Notes: generated from the sequence alone by a model not told the origin. 64,000 bases of DNA from Jeotgalicoccus saudimassiliensis (GCF_000756715.1 NZ_CCSE01000001.1:1394001-1458000), one strand, 5' to 3'; shown: positions 43,665 through 52,120, numbered from the stretch's first letter. Program-made: numbers and translations.

Positions 43665-43679
43665 ATATAATAAACAGCC

Positions 43680-43698
43680 ATTGAGAATTCATCTCAAT
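43680..43698. promoter_or_regulatory. Fur-like box upstream of fhuD
   Basis: ATTGAGA-N5-TCTCAAT, a 19-bp palindrome with the TGAGA/TCTCA halves typical of Fur sites, 23 bp before the fhuD start. Confidence 0.65.
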
Positions 43699-43720
43699 TA
43701 GCTGAAAAAGGAGAAATATT

Positions 43721-44626
43721 ATGAAGAAATTTTTAAGTTTTACACTTGCGCTGGCTCTGTCAGTAATACTCGGGGCATGCAGTTCAGAAGAACCTGCCGG
43801 TGAAGAATCATCAAAGGAAGAAACTATTACATATGAATCTGAATTCGGTCCTGTAGAAGTTCCGGAAAACCCGGAACGCATTGTTGCTTTAGCCTACGCC
43901 CCAAACCTTCATGCCCTCGATATTGAAATGTCAGGTGTTGATCAGTGGTCTAAAAATAATCCACTGTTCGAAGAAGACCTGGAAGGTGTTGCCGAGGTGA
44001 CTGAAGCTGAACCAGAGAGTATCTTAGCTGAAAATCCTGATTTAATTATTGCAGGAGCCAACATGGAAAATCTGGAAGAGCTTGAGAAAATCGCACCAAC
44101 CGTGACTTATACTTGGGGAAAATTAAATTATCTCGAACAGCAAATTGAGATAGGTAAACTCGTTGGTAAAGAAGATGAAACCCGTGCATGGGCAGAAGAC
44201 TTTGAGAAACGTGCTGCAGATATCGGCAGTAAGATTAAAGAGAAGCACGGTGAAGATACTACCGTTACAGTGATTGAGACTGATGGCAAAGGATTTTATT
44301 TATTTGGCGAAGCATGGGGAAGAGGAACTGAAATTTTGTACCAGGCAATGGATTTAAAGATGCCTGAAAATGTACAGAAAGCTGTCTCATCTGATGGATA
44401 TTATGAAATTTCACAAGAAGTCTTGGCAGAATATGCGGGTGACTACATTGTATTAAGCCGCGGTGAAGAGACGGACATGTCATTTACTGACAGTGAAGTA
44501 TGGCAGTCGATACCCGCTGTACAAAATGACAATGTTATTGAAATTGATACTGCAGCATCCAGCTACAGCGATCCAACAACATTGGAATACCTGCTTGAAA
44601 TATACAGCAAAGGTTTAATGGAATAA
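43721..44626 (+). CDS. fhuD: Iron-hydroxamate binding lipoprotein
   Basis: A 301-residue class III siderophore-binding lipoprotein: signal peptide with lipobox LGAC (MKKFLSFTLALALSVILGAC), then the two-lobed TroA-like domain. The central segments 'NYLEQQIEIGKLVGKEDETRAW', 'FGEAWGRGTEILYQAMDLKMPE' and 'LAEYAGDYIVLS' resemble staphylococcal FhuD2 closely, which supports ferric hydroxamates (ferrichrome, desferrioxamine) as ligands. Its own Fur-like box gives separate iron control. Tight RBS AAAAGGAG. Confidence 0.9.
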   Translation: MKKFLSFTLALALSVILGACSSEEPAGEESSKEETITYESEFGPVEVPENPERIVALAYAPNLHALDIEMSGVDQWSKNNPLFEEDLEGVAEVTEAEPESILAENPDLIIAGANMENLEELEKIAPTVTYTWGKLNYLEQQIEIGKLVGKEDETRAWAEDFEKRAADIGSKIKEKHGEDTTVTVIETDGKGFYLFGEAWGRGTEILYQAMDLKMPENVQKAVSSDGYYEISQEVLAEYAGDYIVLSRGEETDMSFTDSEVWQSIPAVQNDNVIEIDTAASSYSDPTTLEYLLEIYSKGLME

Positions 44627-44635
44627 AAAATAATA

Positions 44636-44676
44636 CGGTCCGGATTTCCTCATTTAAAGGTTCCGGACCGTTTTTT
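44636..44676 (+). terminator. Intrinsic terminator of fhuD
   Basis: CGGTCCGGA / TCCGGACCG closing a 17-nt loop, followed by six T. Confidence 0.85.
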
Positions 44677-44688
44677 CTAGTTTTAAAC

Positions 44689-45039
44689 TTAATCTATTTT
44701 CTTCACAAATTCAGACTTCAGATTCATCTGGCCGATACCCGGTATTTTACAATCAATGTCATGACCATCTTCCGGATCAACAAGTCTGATACCTTTAACT
44801 TTCGTTCCCTGCTTGATTACATTGGACGAACCTTTAATTTTTAAATCCTTAATTACCGTCACGGCATCTCCGTCATTTAATACGTTGCCGTTCGAATCTT
44901 TAACAAGTGCTGCCAGCGCTTCTTCTTCAGCTGACTCACTCGTCCATTCATGCGCACACATCGGACAAATTAACAAAGGGCCGTCCTCATAAGTATATTC
45001 CGAATTGCAGCTCGGACAATTTGGTAATGGTGTTGTCAT
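44689..45039 (-). CDS. yjdM: YjdM/PhnA zinc-ribbon protein
   Basis: A 116-residue protein with an N-terminal four-cysteine zinc ribbon (CPSC...CPMC, about residues 8-30) and the PhnA/YjdM C-terminal SH3-like domain ('[35 protein letters not shown]'). Historically called alkylphosphonate-uptake protein; its real role is unsettled. ATG 45039 has a perfect GGAGG RBS. Monocistronic. Confidence 0.9.
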   Translation of the reverse strand: MTTPLPNCPSCNSEYTYEDGPLLICPMCAHEWTSESAEEEALAALVKDSNGNVLNDGDAVTVIKDLKIKGSSNVIKQGTKVKGIRLVDPEDGHDIDCKIPGIGQMNLKSEFVKKID

Positions 45040-45132
45040 TATAATCCTCCATATCACTGTATTAATTCAAAGATACCACATTTATTTATAAATAGAAGCC
45101 GGGGTTCTGATGAACTCCGGCTTCTTTCTTAA

Positions 45133-45354
45133 TTATGCTTCTTTTACTTTCAGTACTTCATAGCCCAGTTTCTCAACGACATTTTTAAGTTCTGCTGCTG
45201 TTACTTTCTCCGGATCGTATTCCGCTTTCGCTTTGCTCGCATTAAATAGCAGCTTAGCTGATTCTACACCGTCTGTTTTCGTCAGTGCACCTTCTATTTT
45301 CTTAATGCATGTAGGACAACTCAATGTTTCAAGTTGCATTGTTACTTTATTCAT
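45133..45354 (-). CDS. Heavy-metal-associated (HMA) chaperone, CopZ-like
   Basis: A 73-residue ferredoxin-like HMA domain with metal-binding Cys13 and Cys16 in TLSCPTCIKKIE (Pro between them is less common than the GMTCxxC of copper chaperones). The P-type ATPase next to it has lost its own HMA domain, so this protein probably delivers metal to it or senses load. An FNR-like box (45428-45441) lies 73 bp upstream, matching one upstream of the ATPase. Metal: zinc, cadmium, or copper cannot be decided. Confidence 0.8.
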   Translation of the reverse strand: MNKVTMQLETLSCPTCIKKIEGALTKTDGVESAKLLFNASKAKAEYDPEKVTAAELKNVVEKLGYEVLKVKEA

Positions 45355-45427
45355 AATATATTCCTCCCGGTTTTTTATTTACTTTTATCTCCTATCTTTA
45401 TTATATCGGTAATCCGCCGATTAAAAA

Positions 45428-45441
45428 TTGACCTGTATCAA
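45428..45441. promoter_or_regulatory. FNR-like box upstream of the metal chaperone
   Basis: TTGAC-CTGT-ATCAA, matching the Crp/Fnr consensus TTGAT-N4-ATCAA in nine of ten specified bases, 73 bp before the chaperone start. A similar box precedes the ATPase. Confidence 0.65.
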
Positions 45442-45443
45442 GA

Positions 45444-47297
45444 TTACGGTTTAAATTTTATTAATCTCATCGCGTTGAGTATAACAATCAGGACACTCGC
45501 TTCATGGGCAAACATTCCAATCGCCAGGTTAACGCCGCCCATCAAAACACCGACAAGAAGTAACGCTACTGTAACGAGTGCAATAATGATGTTCTGCTTC
45601 ATGTTGCGCATCGTTCCTTTTGATAAAGATAATGCATGCGCATACTGTGAAAGTTTATCTGCCATTAATACTACATCAGCAGTTTCCATCGAAATATCCG
45701 TACCGCCTTTACCCATCGCAAGTCCAACATCTGCGGTTGCAATAGCTGGTGCATCGTTAATACCGTCTCCTGCCATAGAGATTATTCTGCCTTCCTCTTT
45801 AAGGCGTTTCACGTGCGTTACTTTATCTTCCGGCAGCAGTTCCGCATGGACCTCATCAATGCCGAGTTCGGCTGCGACTGCTGCAGCTGTATGACGGTTA
45901 TCACCTGTCAGCATAACGATGTGTTTAATGCCGTTGTCACGCATCGTTTCCAGAGCTTCTTTTGCATCATCCCGGATTTTATCGGCAATAGATATTACCG
46001 CTGCAAGCTTCGAATCTATCGCTGCAAATACTGCAGTGTTTCCTTTCTTTTCCCGTTCAAGTGCATAAGCCTCAATATTGTCCGGTATATCAATACCGTT
46101 TTCCAATAACATCTTTCTGTTTCCTGCAATAATTGAATGATTATTTATATCTCCTTCGATACCTCGTCCCTTAACTCCGGATGCCTGCTGCATTGTATAA
46201 GCTGAAAGATCTGCCGTTTTCTCTGCATACTCAACTACAGCTCTCCCGAGGTGATGTTCCGATGCAGTTTCAAGCTTCCCTATCAAACCGGTAAGTTCGA
46301 TCTCGTCTCCTTCAAACACTTTAAAGTCCGTAACTTCCGGACGACCTTTCGTTAATGTACCTGTTTTATCAAAAACCAGTGTATCGACTTTGGACAGTTT
46401 CTCAATAACTTCTCCGCCTTTAATAAGCGAGCCGTTTTTTGCACCGTTTCCGATGCCGGCCACGTTTGAAACCGGTGCACCGATAACCAGAGCTCCCGGA
46501 CATGCGATAACAAGAAATGTAATTGCAAGATGAAGGTCTCTCGTAATGAACCAGACGATTACCGACAGTACTAAAACTCCGGGAGTGTAGTACTGTGCAA
46601 ATCTGTCGAGAAATCGTTCTGCATTTGACTTACTGTCCTGAGCTTCTTCAACAAGTTCTATAATTTTAGAAAACGTCGTATCGTCTCCTACTTTTTCCGC
46701 TTCCATTTCCAAATATCCGGAATCCAGAATTGTTCCGCTCAGAACCTGATCACCGTTAATTTTTAATACTGGCACCGATTCCCCGCTGACAGCAGCTTCA
46801 TTGACCTCTGCTTCACCGCTCAATACTTTACCATCTACAGGAATCATTCCCCCGGGCAGTATCGCTATTCTGCTGCCGACTTCCACATCATCTACATCAA
46901 TGACTTTCCGACTGCCGTCTGCAAGTATTAAATTAGCCTCCTGCGGTGCCATCTCTGTCAGTTCCTTAATTGAAGTACGGGTTCTTTCAAGCGTTCTCGC
47001 TTCCAAGTAACTCCCGAACAGGAATAAAAATGTAACAATGGATGACTCAACATATTCACCGATAAACAACGCCCCTATAACGGCGATGGTTACCAGCAGT
47101 TCAATGCTGAAAAGTTTCATCCGAACCGCCTGATATGCCTTAATACCAATTGGCAGCATAGCGATAATTGTGGCTCCGATTAATGCAGCGTTTCCTGCAT
47201 CAGTATAGCCGGAGAATCTTAATATAAGACCCGCTGCTATTAAAATAAATGCAATAAGAGTAATTTTATTTTCCTGTTTAAATATAAACCTAATCAT
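45444..47297 (-). CDS. P1B-type metal-transporting ATPase with CPG motif
   Basis: A 617-residue heavy-metal ATPase without an N-terminal metal-binding domain. Landmarks: actuator VSGESVPV, membrane metal motif VIACPGALVIG (CPG instead of CPC), phosphorylation site DKTGTLTKG, nucleotide site HHLGRAVVE, hinge GDGINDAPAIATADVG. CadA/ZntA-like overall, so zinc, cadmium, cobalt or lead efflux is likely. The CPG variant is a recognisable Firmicutes subgroup but its metal is unclear. A perfect FNR-like box stands 81 bp upstream, and a Crp/Fnr gene lies next. Confidence 0.88.
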   Translation of the reverse strand: MIRFIFKQENKITLIAFILIAAGLILRFSGYTDAGNAALIGATIIAMLPIGIKAYQAVRMKLFSIELLVTIAVIGALFIGEYVESSIVTFLFLFGSYLEARTLERTRTSIKELTEMAPQEANLILADGSRKVIDVDDVEVGSRIAILPGGMIPVDGKVLSGEAEVNEAAVSGESVPVLKINGDQVLSGTILDSGYLEMEAEKVGDDTTFSKIIELVEEAQDSKSNAERFLDRFAQYYTPGVLVLSVIVWFITRDLHLAITFLVIACPGALVIGAPVSNVAGIGNGAKNGSLIKGGEVIEKLSKVDTLVFDKTGTLTKGRPEVTDFKVFEGDEIELTGLIGKLETASEHHLGRAVVEYAEKTADLSAYTMQQASGVKGRGIEGDINNHSIIAGNRKMLLENGIDIPDNIEAYALEREKKGNTAVFAAIDSKLAAVISIADKIRDDAKEALETMRDNGIKHIVMLTGDNRHTAAAVAAELGIDEVHAELLPEDKVTHVKRLKEEGRIISMAGDGINDAPAIATADVGLAMGKGGTDISMETADVVLMADKLSQYAHALSLSKGTMRNMKQNIIIALVTVALLLVGVLMGGVNLAIGMFAHEASVLIVILNAMRLIKFKP

Positions 47298-47377
47298 TGT
47301 AGATCTCCTTCCTTCTTAAAAAATGTTTTCCGGTGTATCTTCATTTATAATGTTACAGTCTTTCGTCCATATAGAAA

Positions 47378-47391
47378 TTGACCGTGGTCAA
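47378..47391. promoter_or_regulatory. FNR-like box upstream of the metal ATPase
   Basis: A perfect palindrome TTGAC-CGTG-GTCAA, 81 bp before the ATPase start and between the ATPase and the Crp/Fnr gene terminator. Confidence 0.75.
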
Positions 47392-47425
47392 GAATACAAA
47401 AAAAGTTCCCGGAAACGGGAACTTT
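47392..47425 (-). terminator. Intrinsic terminator of the Crp/Fnr gene
   Basis: AAAAGTTCCCG / CGGGAACTTTT with a GAAA loop on the plus strand, followed on the minus strand by T residues. It separates the regulator from its presumed target promoter. Confidence 0.85.
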
Positions 47426-47442
47426 TAAGCTCTTATAATTTA

Positions 47443-48084
47443 CTATAGAATATCGTAGGTCTTATTATTAATTTTCTTAATGATACCCTCATTTTCCAGC
47501 TTCTTGAACGTTCTTGTCAGTGTCTCCGGCTGCATGCTCAGATATGAAGCAAGATTCTTTTTTGTCATAGTTAATATGAGTTTATCGTTCTTTGTATGTG
47601 TACGAATGTATTCAATCAATTTTTCTCTGCTGTTTAACAGTGAAATATTAGTAGTCAGAGATTCGGAATCATTCAGTCTTTCTGCAAAGCTTTCAATGAT
47701 TTTAATACTGATATCGGGGTATTTCTGCATCAGTCCGTAAATATCCTCGCGGTTAATGCGGCAGACTTCTGCATCTTCCAGCACTTCAGCGTAGGACTTG
47801 CTCTCTTCATCGGCACTGAACAATGAAAGTTCTCCGGTAAAGTCACTGTGACTCAGCACTCTGATTAACTGTTCCTCGCCATTGTCATTTAAACGGTAGA
47901 TTCTCACCTTGCCTTTATGTATGACAAATAATGAAGAAGACCGGTCACCGGCCATAAAAAGATACTCGCCTTTTTTCATGTTCTGATGATTAATTCTCTG
48001 AAACACTTCTTCCAGTTCATCCATTTCAAGGTGGCTGAAAATCGGAACTCTGCTGACGCACCGTTCATGTCCCTGTAATTCCAT
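47443..48084 (-). CDS. Crp/Fnr-family transcriptional regulator
   Basis: A 213-residue regulator with an N-terminal cyclic-nucleotide-like beta-barrel (about 15-125) and a C-terminal helix-turn-helix (about 165-205) whose recognition helix reads PETLTRTFKKLE. The Glu-x3-Arg pair matches the FNR residues that read the G of TTGAT, which fits the TTGAC boxes seen before the ATPase and chaperone. Only two Cys are visible (residue 9 and near 110), too few for an FNR [4Fe-4S] cluster, so the signal may be a metal or thiol. It lies directly upstream of the ATPase. Confidence 0.88.
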   Translation of the reverse strand: MELQGHERCVSRVPIFSHLEMDELEEVFQRINHQNMKKGEYLFMAGDRSSSLFVIHKGKVRIYRLNDNGEEQLIRVLSHSDFTGELSLFSADEESKSYAEVLEDAEVCRINREDIYGLMQKYPDISIKIIESFAERLNDSESLTTNISLLNSREKLIEYIRTHTKNDKLILTMTKKNLASYLSMQPETLTRTFKKLENEGIIKKINNKTYDIL

Positions 48085-48206
48085 GTTACTTCCCCTCCAA
48101 AGTGATTAATCTCGTTGCTACGATTATATCACGAGCAAATTTATAATATATAAATGTAAAATTCATGTTAAAATTGATGCTGATTACGTGAAGATTGGGG
48201 ATACTT

Positions 48207-48779
48207 ATGGCAAAACTCTACTATCGCTACGGTACAATGCAAAGTAACAAGAGCAACCAGATTATTACAACACATCATCAATATACGACTCAGGGGAAAC
48301 GCTGCCTGGCTTACACAACACCGATTGATTCAAGAAGCGGGCATAAAAAAATTAAGTCCAGAGTCGGTCTTGAACTTGACGCTGAATATATAACAGATGA
48401 TATTTTCGTCAGAGTAAAACAGGAACACGATAAAGAAAAAGTATATGCTGTTCTCGTCGATGAAGCACAATTCTTATCGAAGAAAGATATTCATAATTTA
48501 AGTGATATTCCGGACCTTCTCGGTATTCCTGTAATTGCTTTCGGCTTAAAGACGGATTTCAGAAATGAACTGTTCGAAGGCAGCCGCGTTTTACTTGAAC
48601 TGGCTGATGCTATCGATGAGCTGAAAACAGTATGCCAGTACTGCAATAAAAAAGCGACTCTTAATATGAGACTCCGTAACGGCGTTCCGATTAACGTTGG
48701 AGAATCTATACAGATCGGCGACGAGGAATACGTTCCCGTATGCCGCAAATGCTATAAAGAACGTCTGGAACTGGTATAG
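48207..48779 (+). CDS. tdk: Thymidine kinase with an unusual P-loop
   Basis: A 190-residue type II thymidine kinase (dTMP from thymidine). 'AVLVDEAQFLSKKDI' (Walker B), 'GIPVIAFGLKTDFRNELFEGS' (lasso) and the zinc cysteines CQYC...CRKC are intact. The P-loop reads GTMQSNKS where GxMxxGKS is expected, so the glycine before lysine is Asn. Activity may be lowered or the loop may use a different local geometry. The ATG at 48207 was chosen because it matches the family N-terminus (MAKLYYRYG). Confidence 0.9.
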   Translation: MAKLYYRYGTMQSNKSNQIITTHHQYTTQGKRCLAYTTPIDSRSGHKKIKSRVGLELDAEYITDDIFVRVKQEHDKEKVYAVLVDEAQFLSKKDIHNLSDIPDLLGIPVIAFGLKTDFRNELFEGSRVLLELADAIDELKTVCQYCNKKATLNMRLRNGVPINVGESIQIGDEEYVPVCRKCYKERLELV

Positions 48780-48800
48780 TGAAATTATATATGACAACTG

Positions 48801-48832
48801 ACACAGGAATCTTAAGGTTTCTGTGTTTTTTT
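48801..48832 (+). terminator. Intrinsic terminator of tdk
   Basis: ACACAGGAA / TTTCTGTGT (one G-U), followed by seven T. Confidence 0.8.
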
Positions 48833-48887
48833 AGCACGTAAATGTTTCCCGTGAAACTAAAACACTTTTCTATCAAGGAGGATATCT

Positions 48888-50081
48888 ATGAAGATTACCA
48901 ATAATGTTTTTAAAAGCACTTCTTTTGAAAATCCGCTTTTTAATAACTTCTCTGCAGATGTACTGACTGAAATTTTAAACTTTCACCAAACAGTACCCGG
49001 ATATAAAGAAACACCCCTTTACAGTTTAAATGACTTCAGCAGCAGTACCGGCATTGGCAATGTTTATATTAAAGATGAATCACATCGTTTTGGTTTAAAT
49101 GCATTTAAAGGACTGGGCAGTATTTATTCTGCTGCAGGGTATTTAAAAGAACGTCACAGCATTGAATTTTCAACTCTCGATGAACTGCTTGCTCAGCTGC
49201 AAGATAAAACACCAGAAACTTTTGTTACTGCAACTGACGGGAATCACGGTAAGGGAATTGCCTGGGCTGCACAGTTGCTTAAGCAGCGGGCACTTGTTTA
49301 TATGCCTAAAAATACAAGAGAATCACGCGTCGAAGCAATTGAAGCATTAGGCGGTGAAGTGACTGTTACCGAGCTGAATTACGATGATACTGTCCGTTAT
49401 GCAAGCAATATAGCGCATGAAAATAACTGGCAGCTTATGCAGGACACTTCATGGGATGGTTATGAGGATATTCCTTTAAAAATAATGCAGGGGTATTCAG
49501 CGATTATTTCGGAAATCAGAGTTCAGCTTAAAGACGACTTTAACGAACTGACACATGTATTTCTGCAGGCAGGTGTCGGCTCATTCGCAGGTGCCATGGC
49601 AGCTTCACTAATTCAATCTATGGATCATACAAATATTAAAATAGTGATTGTCGAACCGGATAATGCTTCTTGTTTATATAAATCTGCAGAACATACCAGC
49701 GGTAAACCGCAGAACGCCGGCGGTGACCTTCAAACTATAATGGCAGGATTATCTTGCGGAGAACCCAGTACACAGGGCTGGAGTATTTTAAAAGATTCAG
49801 CGGAAGCCTTCATACATTGCGGTGATGAGATCAGCCAAAAAGGTATGAGAAAACTTGGTTATCCGGCCGGCAAAGATGAGAAAATTATATCCGGAGAATC
49901 CGGCAGTGTGACCATTGGAACTTTACATGAAATCATGACAAATAATGATTTGAAAAATGTAAAAGAACAGCTTGGATTAAATAAAAAATCACGTGTTCTT
50001 CTAATCAATACCGAAGGTGATACAGATCCGGAAAACTACGAGAGAGTAATGAATGATTGTCATGGCATAAATGAAAAATAA
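48888..50081 (+). CDS. dpaL: Diaminopropionate ammonia-lyase
   Basis: A 397-residue PLP enzyme of fold type II (YgeX/DpaL) that splits 2,3-diaminopropionate (either isomer) into pyruvate and ammonia. The PLP lysine is Lys74 in DESHRFGLNAFKGLGS. ATDGNHGKGIAWAA and AGVGSFAGAMAAS form the cofactor-phosphate and active-site walls. DpaL degrades a toxic amino acid that also arises as a by-product. RBS AAGGAGG. It ends at a strong palindrome and has no obvious partner gene here. Confidence 0.93.
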   Translation: MKITNNVFKSTSFENPLFNNFSADVLTEILNFHQTVPGYKETPLYSLNDFSSSTGIGNVYIKDESHRFGLNAFKGLGSIYSAAGYLKERHSIEFSTLDELLAQLQDKTPETFVTATDGNHGKGIAWAAQLLKQRALVYMPKNTRESRVEAIEALGGEVTVTELNYDDTVRYASNIAHENNWQLMQDTSWDGYEDIPLKIMQGYSAIISEIRVQLKDDFNELTHVFLQAGVGSFAGAMAASLIQSMDHTNIKIVIVEPDNASCLYKSAEHTSGKPQNAGGDLQTIMAGLSCGEPSTQGWSILKDSAEAFIHCGDEISQKGMRKLGYPAGKDEKIISGESGSVTIGTLHEIMTNNDLKNVKEQLGLNKKSRVLLINTEGDTDPENYERVMNDCHGINEK

Positions 50082-50120
50082 CGCTGTGCATCACTGCTCA
50101 AATCCCTTAATAATAAAGGA

Positions 50121-50157
50121 AAAACAAGGAGTAACGCTATGCGTTACTCCTTGTTTT
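50121..50157. terminator. Bidirectional terminator after dpaL, contains palindrome copy 3
   Basis: AAAACAAGGAGTAACGC / GCGTTACTCCTTGTTTT, 17-bp arms and a 3-nt loop. Its centre (50132-50146) is TAACGC-TAT-GCGTTA, the third copy of the dispersed palindrome. Confidence 0.88.
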
Positions 50158-50185
50158 ATAATATTAACACCGCTATTGTAACGCT

Positions 50186-50950
50186 CTATCTTTCAGTTAA
50201 TGTTACCTCTGGAATATATCTCAACTCAACAACATCACCATCTTCAAATGACATCGTAAACTCAGTCATGCCCCCATATTCTGCACTGCCCAGGGTATGT
50301 CTCGATTTATTAAAATCGGGATGTGCTGTCACTTCCAGTGATCCTGTTTCTTCAGTTTCAGGAAGACTGACATCATATACACCTGCAGGGAAATCTTCAC
50401 CAACTACCCACTGACCGGAGAAAATAGTTTCTACAGGTGCCGTTTCATACGGCGTAAAATTCATACTTTCTATATAATCTATTTCAATTGAATAGCCTTC
50501 ATCTTAAAAAACAGCAAACTGAGTTACACGTTCTTCTCTGCCTTCTGTTCCGCCATCAATTGTCTCACCGAGAATTCCTCTATCTTCTGCGTCTGTAACA
50601 TAAACACTCCCATAACCCGAATCGGCTGTAACAACGTATCTGCCGGGCTCAATATCTTTACCGACGTCATGCACACCTTCATCAAGTGTAACGGCTTCGC
50701 CCTGATTCATTAAATGACTGTAATCCAGAGTTTCAATTTCTTCAGTTTCACCAGCAGTATCAGTACTTGTTTCGGTGTCGTTTTCTGTGTCCGTCTCAGT
50801 ATCGCTATCGGCAGTTTCTTCACTAGTACTCGTGCTGTCTGAACCCAGCCAGCCGTTAATTTCATCAGCAAGCTGATCAAAAGGGTCACTGCACGCGCTT
50901 AAGATAATAGAACTAAAAAATAATACAGATAGTAATTTAATTCTTCTCAT
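50186..50950 (-). pseudogene. Secreted lipoprotein with two repeat domains, interrupted by an in-frame TAA
   Basis: The N-terminal part (50504-50950) has a lipobox signal peptide (LSVLFFSSIILSAC), an acidic Thr/Ser/Asp/Glu-rich linker and a first beta-rich repeat ('GVHDVGKDIEPGRYVVT'), ending in 'VTQFAVF' at TAA 50504-50506. The same frame continues as DEGYSIEIDYIESMNF and a second repeat ('GQWVVGEDFPAGVYDVS') to the stop at 50186. A single substitution (for example GAA to TAA) would explain the break. The intact protein would be about 253 residues. Function unknown; the repeats resemble surface-exposed domains found in Firmicutes lipoproteins. Confidence 0.8.
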
Positions 50951-51088
50951 TCTCACTCACTCCATTCACAATTTCGTAACATTTTCTTAAGTATAAAATT
51001 TAAGAGTACGAATAGCAAACTGATATATTTTATAACTAATTACTCCTTTCTTTGTTATAATGTTGGAAATTACACAGGAGGCGGTCTT

Positions 51089-52120
51089 ATGATTAAACCC
51101 GGTAAATTACAGCGCGGTGATACGGTTGCACTCATCTCATTATCGAGTGGACTCGCAGGCGAAGAAGATATACGATGGAGAACTGAACAGGGAATCGAAC
51201 GGCTGGAAAATGTTTTCGGCTTAAAAGTGAAAGTAATGCCCCATGCTTTGAAGGGCCTTGATTACGTTTATAACCACCCTGAGAAAAGGGCTGAGGATTT
51301 AAATGACGCTTTAAGAGATGATTCTGTTAAGGCCATCATCTGTGCAATCGGCGGCAATGAAACTGTACGTATTCTGCCATTTATAGACACTGAGGCACTT
51401 AAAAATAATCCAAAGATATTCACAGGTTATTCCGATACTACAACGAATCATCTATTCTTTTACAAATATGGCATATCGACTAGTTACGGTCCTGCTCTGT
51501 TAACCGATTTTGCTGAGAATATCGCAATGGATGATTATACTGTCGATTCAATTAAAAAAACATGGTTTTCAGCGGAACCTATAGGCGAGATTAATACCTC
51601 TCCGCATATTAGAAAAATCGGGCTCAGCTGGAATGTTAAAAATAAAAATACCGAACGTCCAAAAGACAATAATCCTGGCTATGAAAGCATCGGAGGTTCT
51701 GGTAAAGGCCGCGGACATTTAATCGGCGGCTGCCTGGAAGTCTTTAACAATTTGCGCGGCACTAAGTATTTTCCTGAATTAAATAATTTTAAAAATGCCA
51801 TACTGTTCTTTGAAACATCTGAATGTTATCTCGACCCCGAAATATTTGAAGATTATTTGCGCGCTATGTCTGTTATCGGCATATTTAAACATATAAACGG
51901 TATTGTTATCGGTCGACCTCAGGATGGACGATATTATACTGAATACAAAGAGGCATGGCGGCGTATACTCACTGAAACTGGACGAAGTGACCTGCCGGTG
52001 CTGTATAACGCAAGCTTTGGTCACAATGAACCGAAATGCATTATTCCATATGGTCTCGAGGCTGAAATAGATACTGACAATCTCACCTTTAAAATATTAG
52101 AAAGCGCCGTGACAAACTAA
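51089..52120 (+). CDS. LD-carboxypeptidase / MccF-like S66 peptidase
   Basis: A 343-residue S66 family serine peptidase. The catalytic serine is in FTGYSDTTTNHLF; Glu and His of the triad lie in the C-terminal half (ILFFETSE; SFGHNEPKCIIPYG). LdcA members trim murein tetrapeptides; MccF members cleave microcin C-like acyl sulfamides. Length and the 'IGGSGKGRGHLIGGCLEVF' segment are closer to the MccF-like branch. RBS AGGAGG. The stop overlaps a perfect terminator shared with mgtE. Confidence 0.87.
   Translation: MIKPGKLQRGDTVALISLSSGLAGEEDIRWRTEQGIERLENVFGLKVKVMPHALKGLDYVYNHPEKRAEDLNDALRDDSVKAIICAIGGNETVRILPFIDTEALKNNPKIFTGYSDTTTNHLFFYKYGISTSYGPALLTDFAENIAMDDYTVDSIKKTWFSAEPIGEINTSPHIRKIGLSWNVKNKNTERPKDNNPGYESIGGSGKGRGHLIGGCLEVFNNLRGTKYFPELNNFKNAILFFETSECYLDPEIFEDYLRAMSVIGIFKHINGIVIGRPQDGRYYTEYKEAWRRILTETGRSDLPVLYNASFGHNEPKCIIPYGLEAEIDTDNLTFKILESAVTN

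Noticed and set aside
45334-45894. 186-codon plus-strand ORF overlapping the metal ATPase and chaperone genes
   Set aside because: Antisense to two well-supported genes and to an FNR-like box; no RBS.
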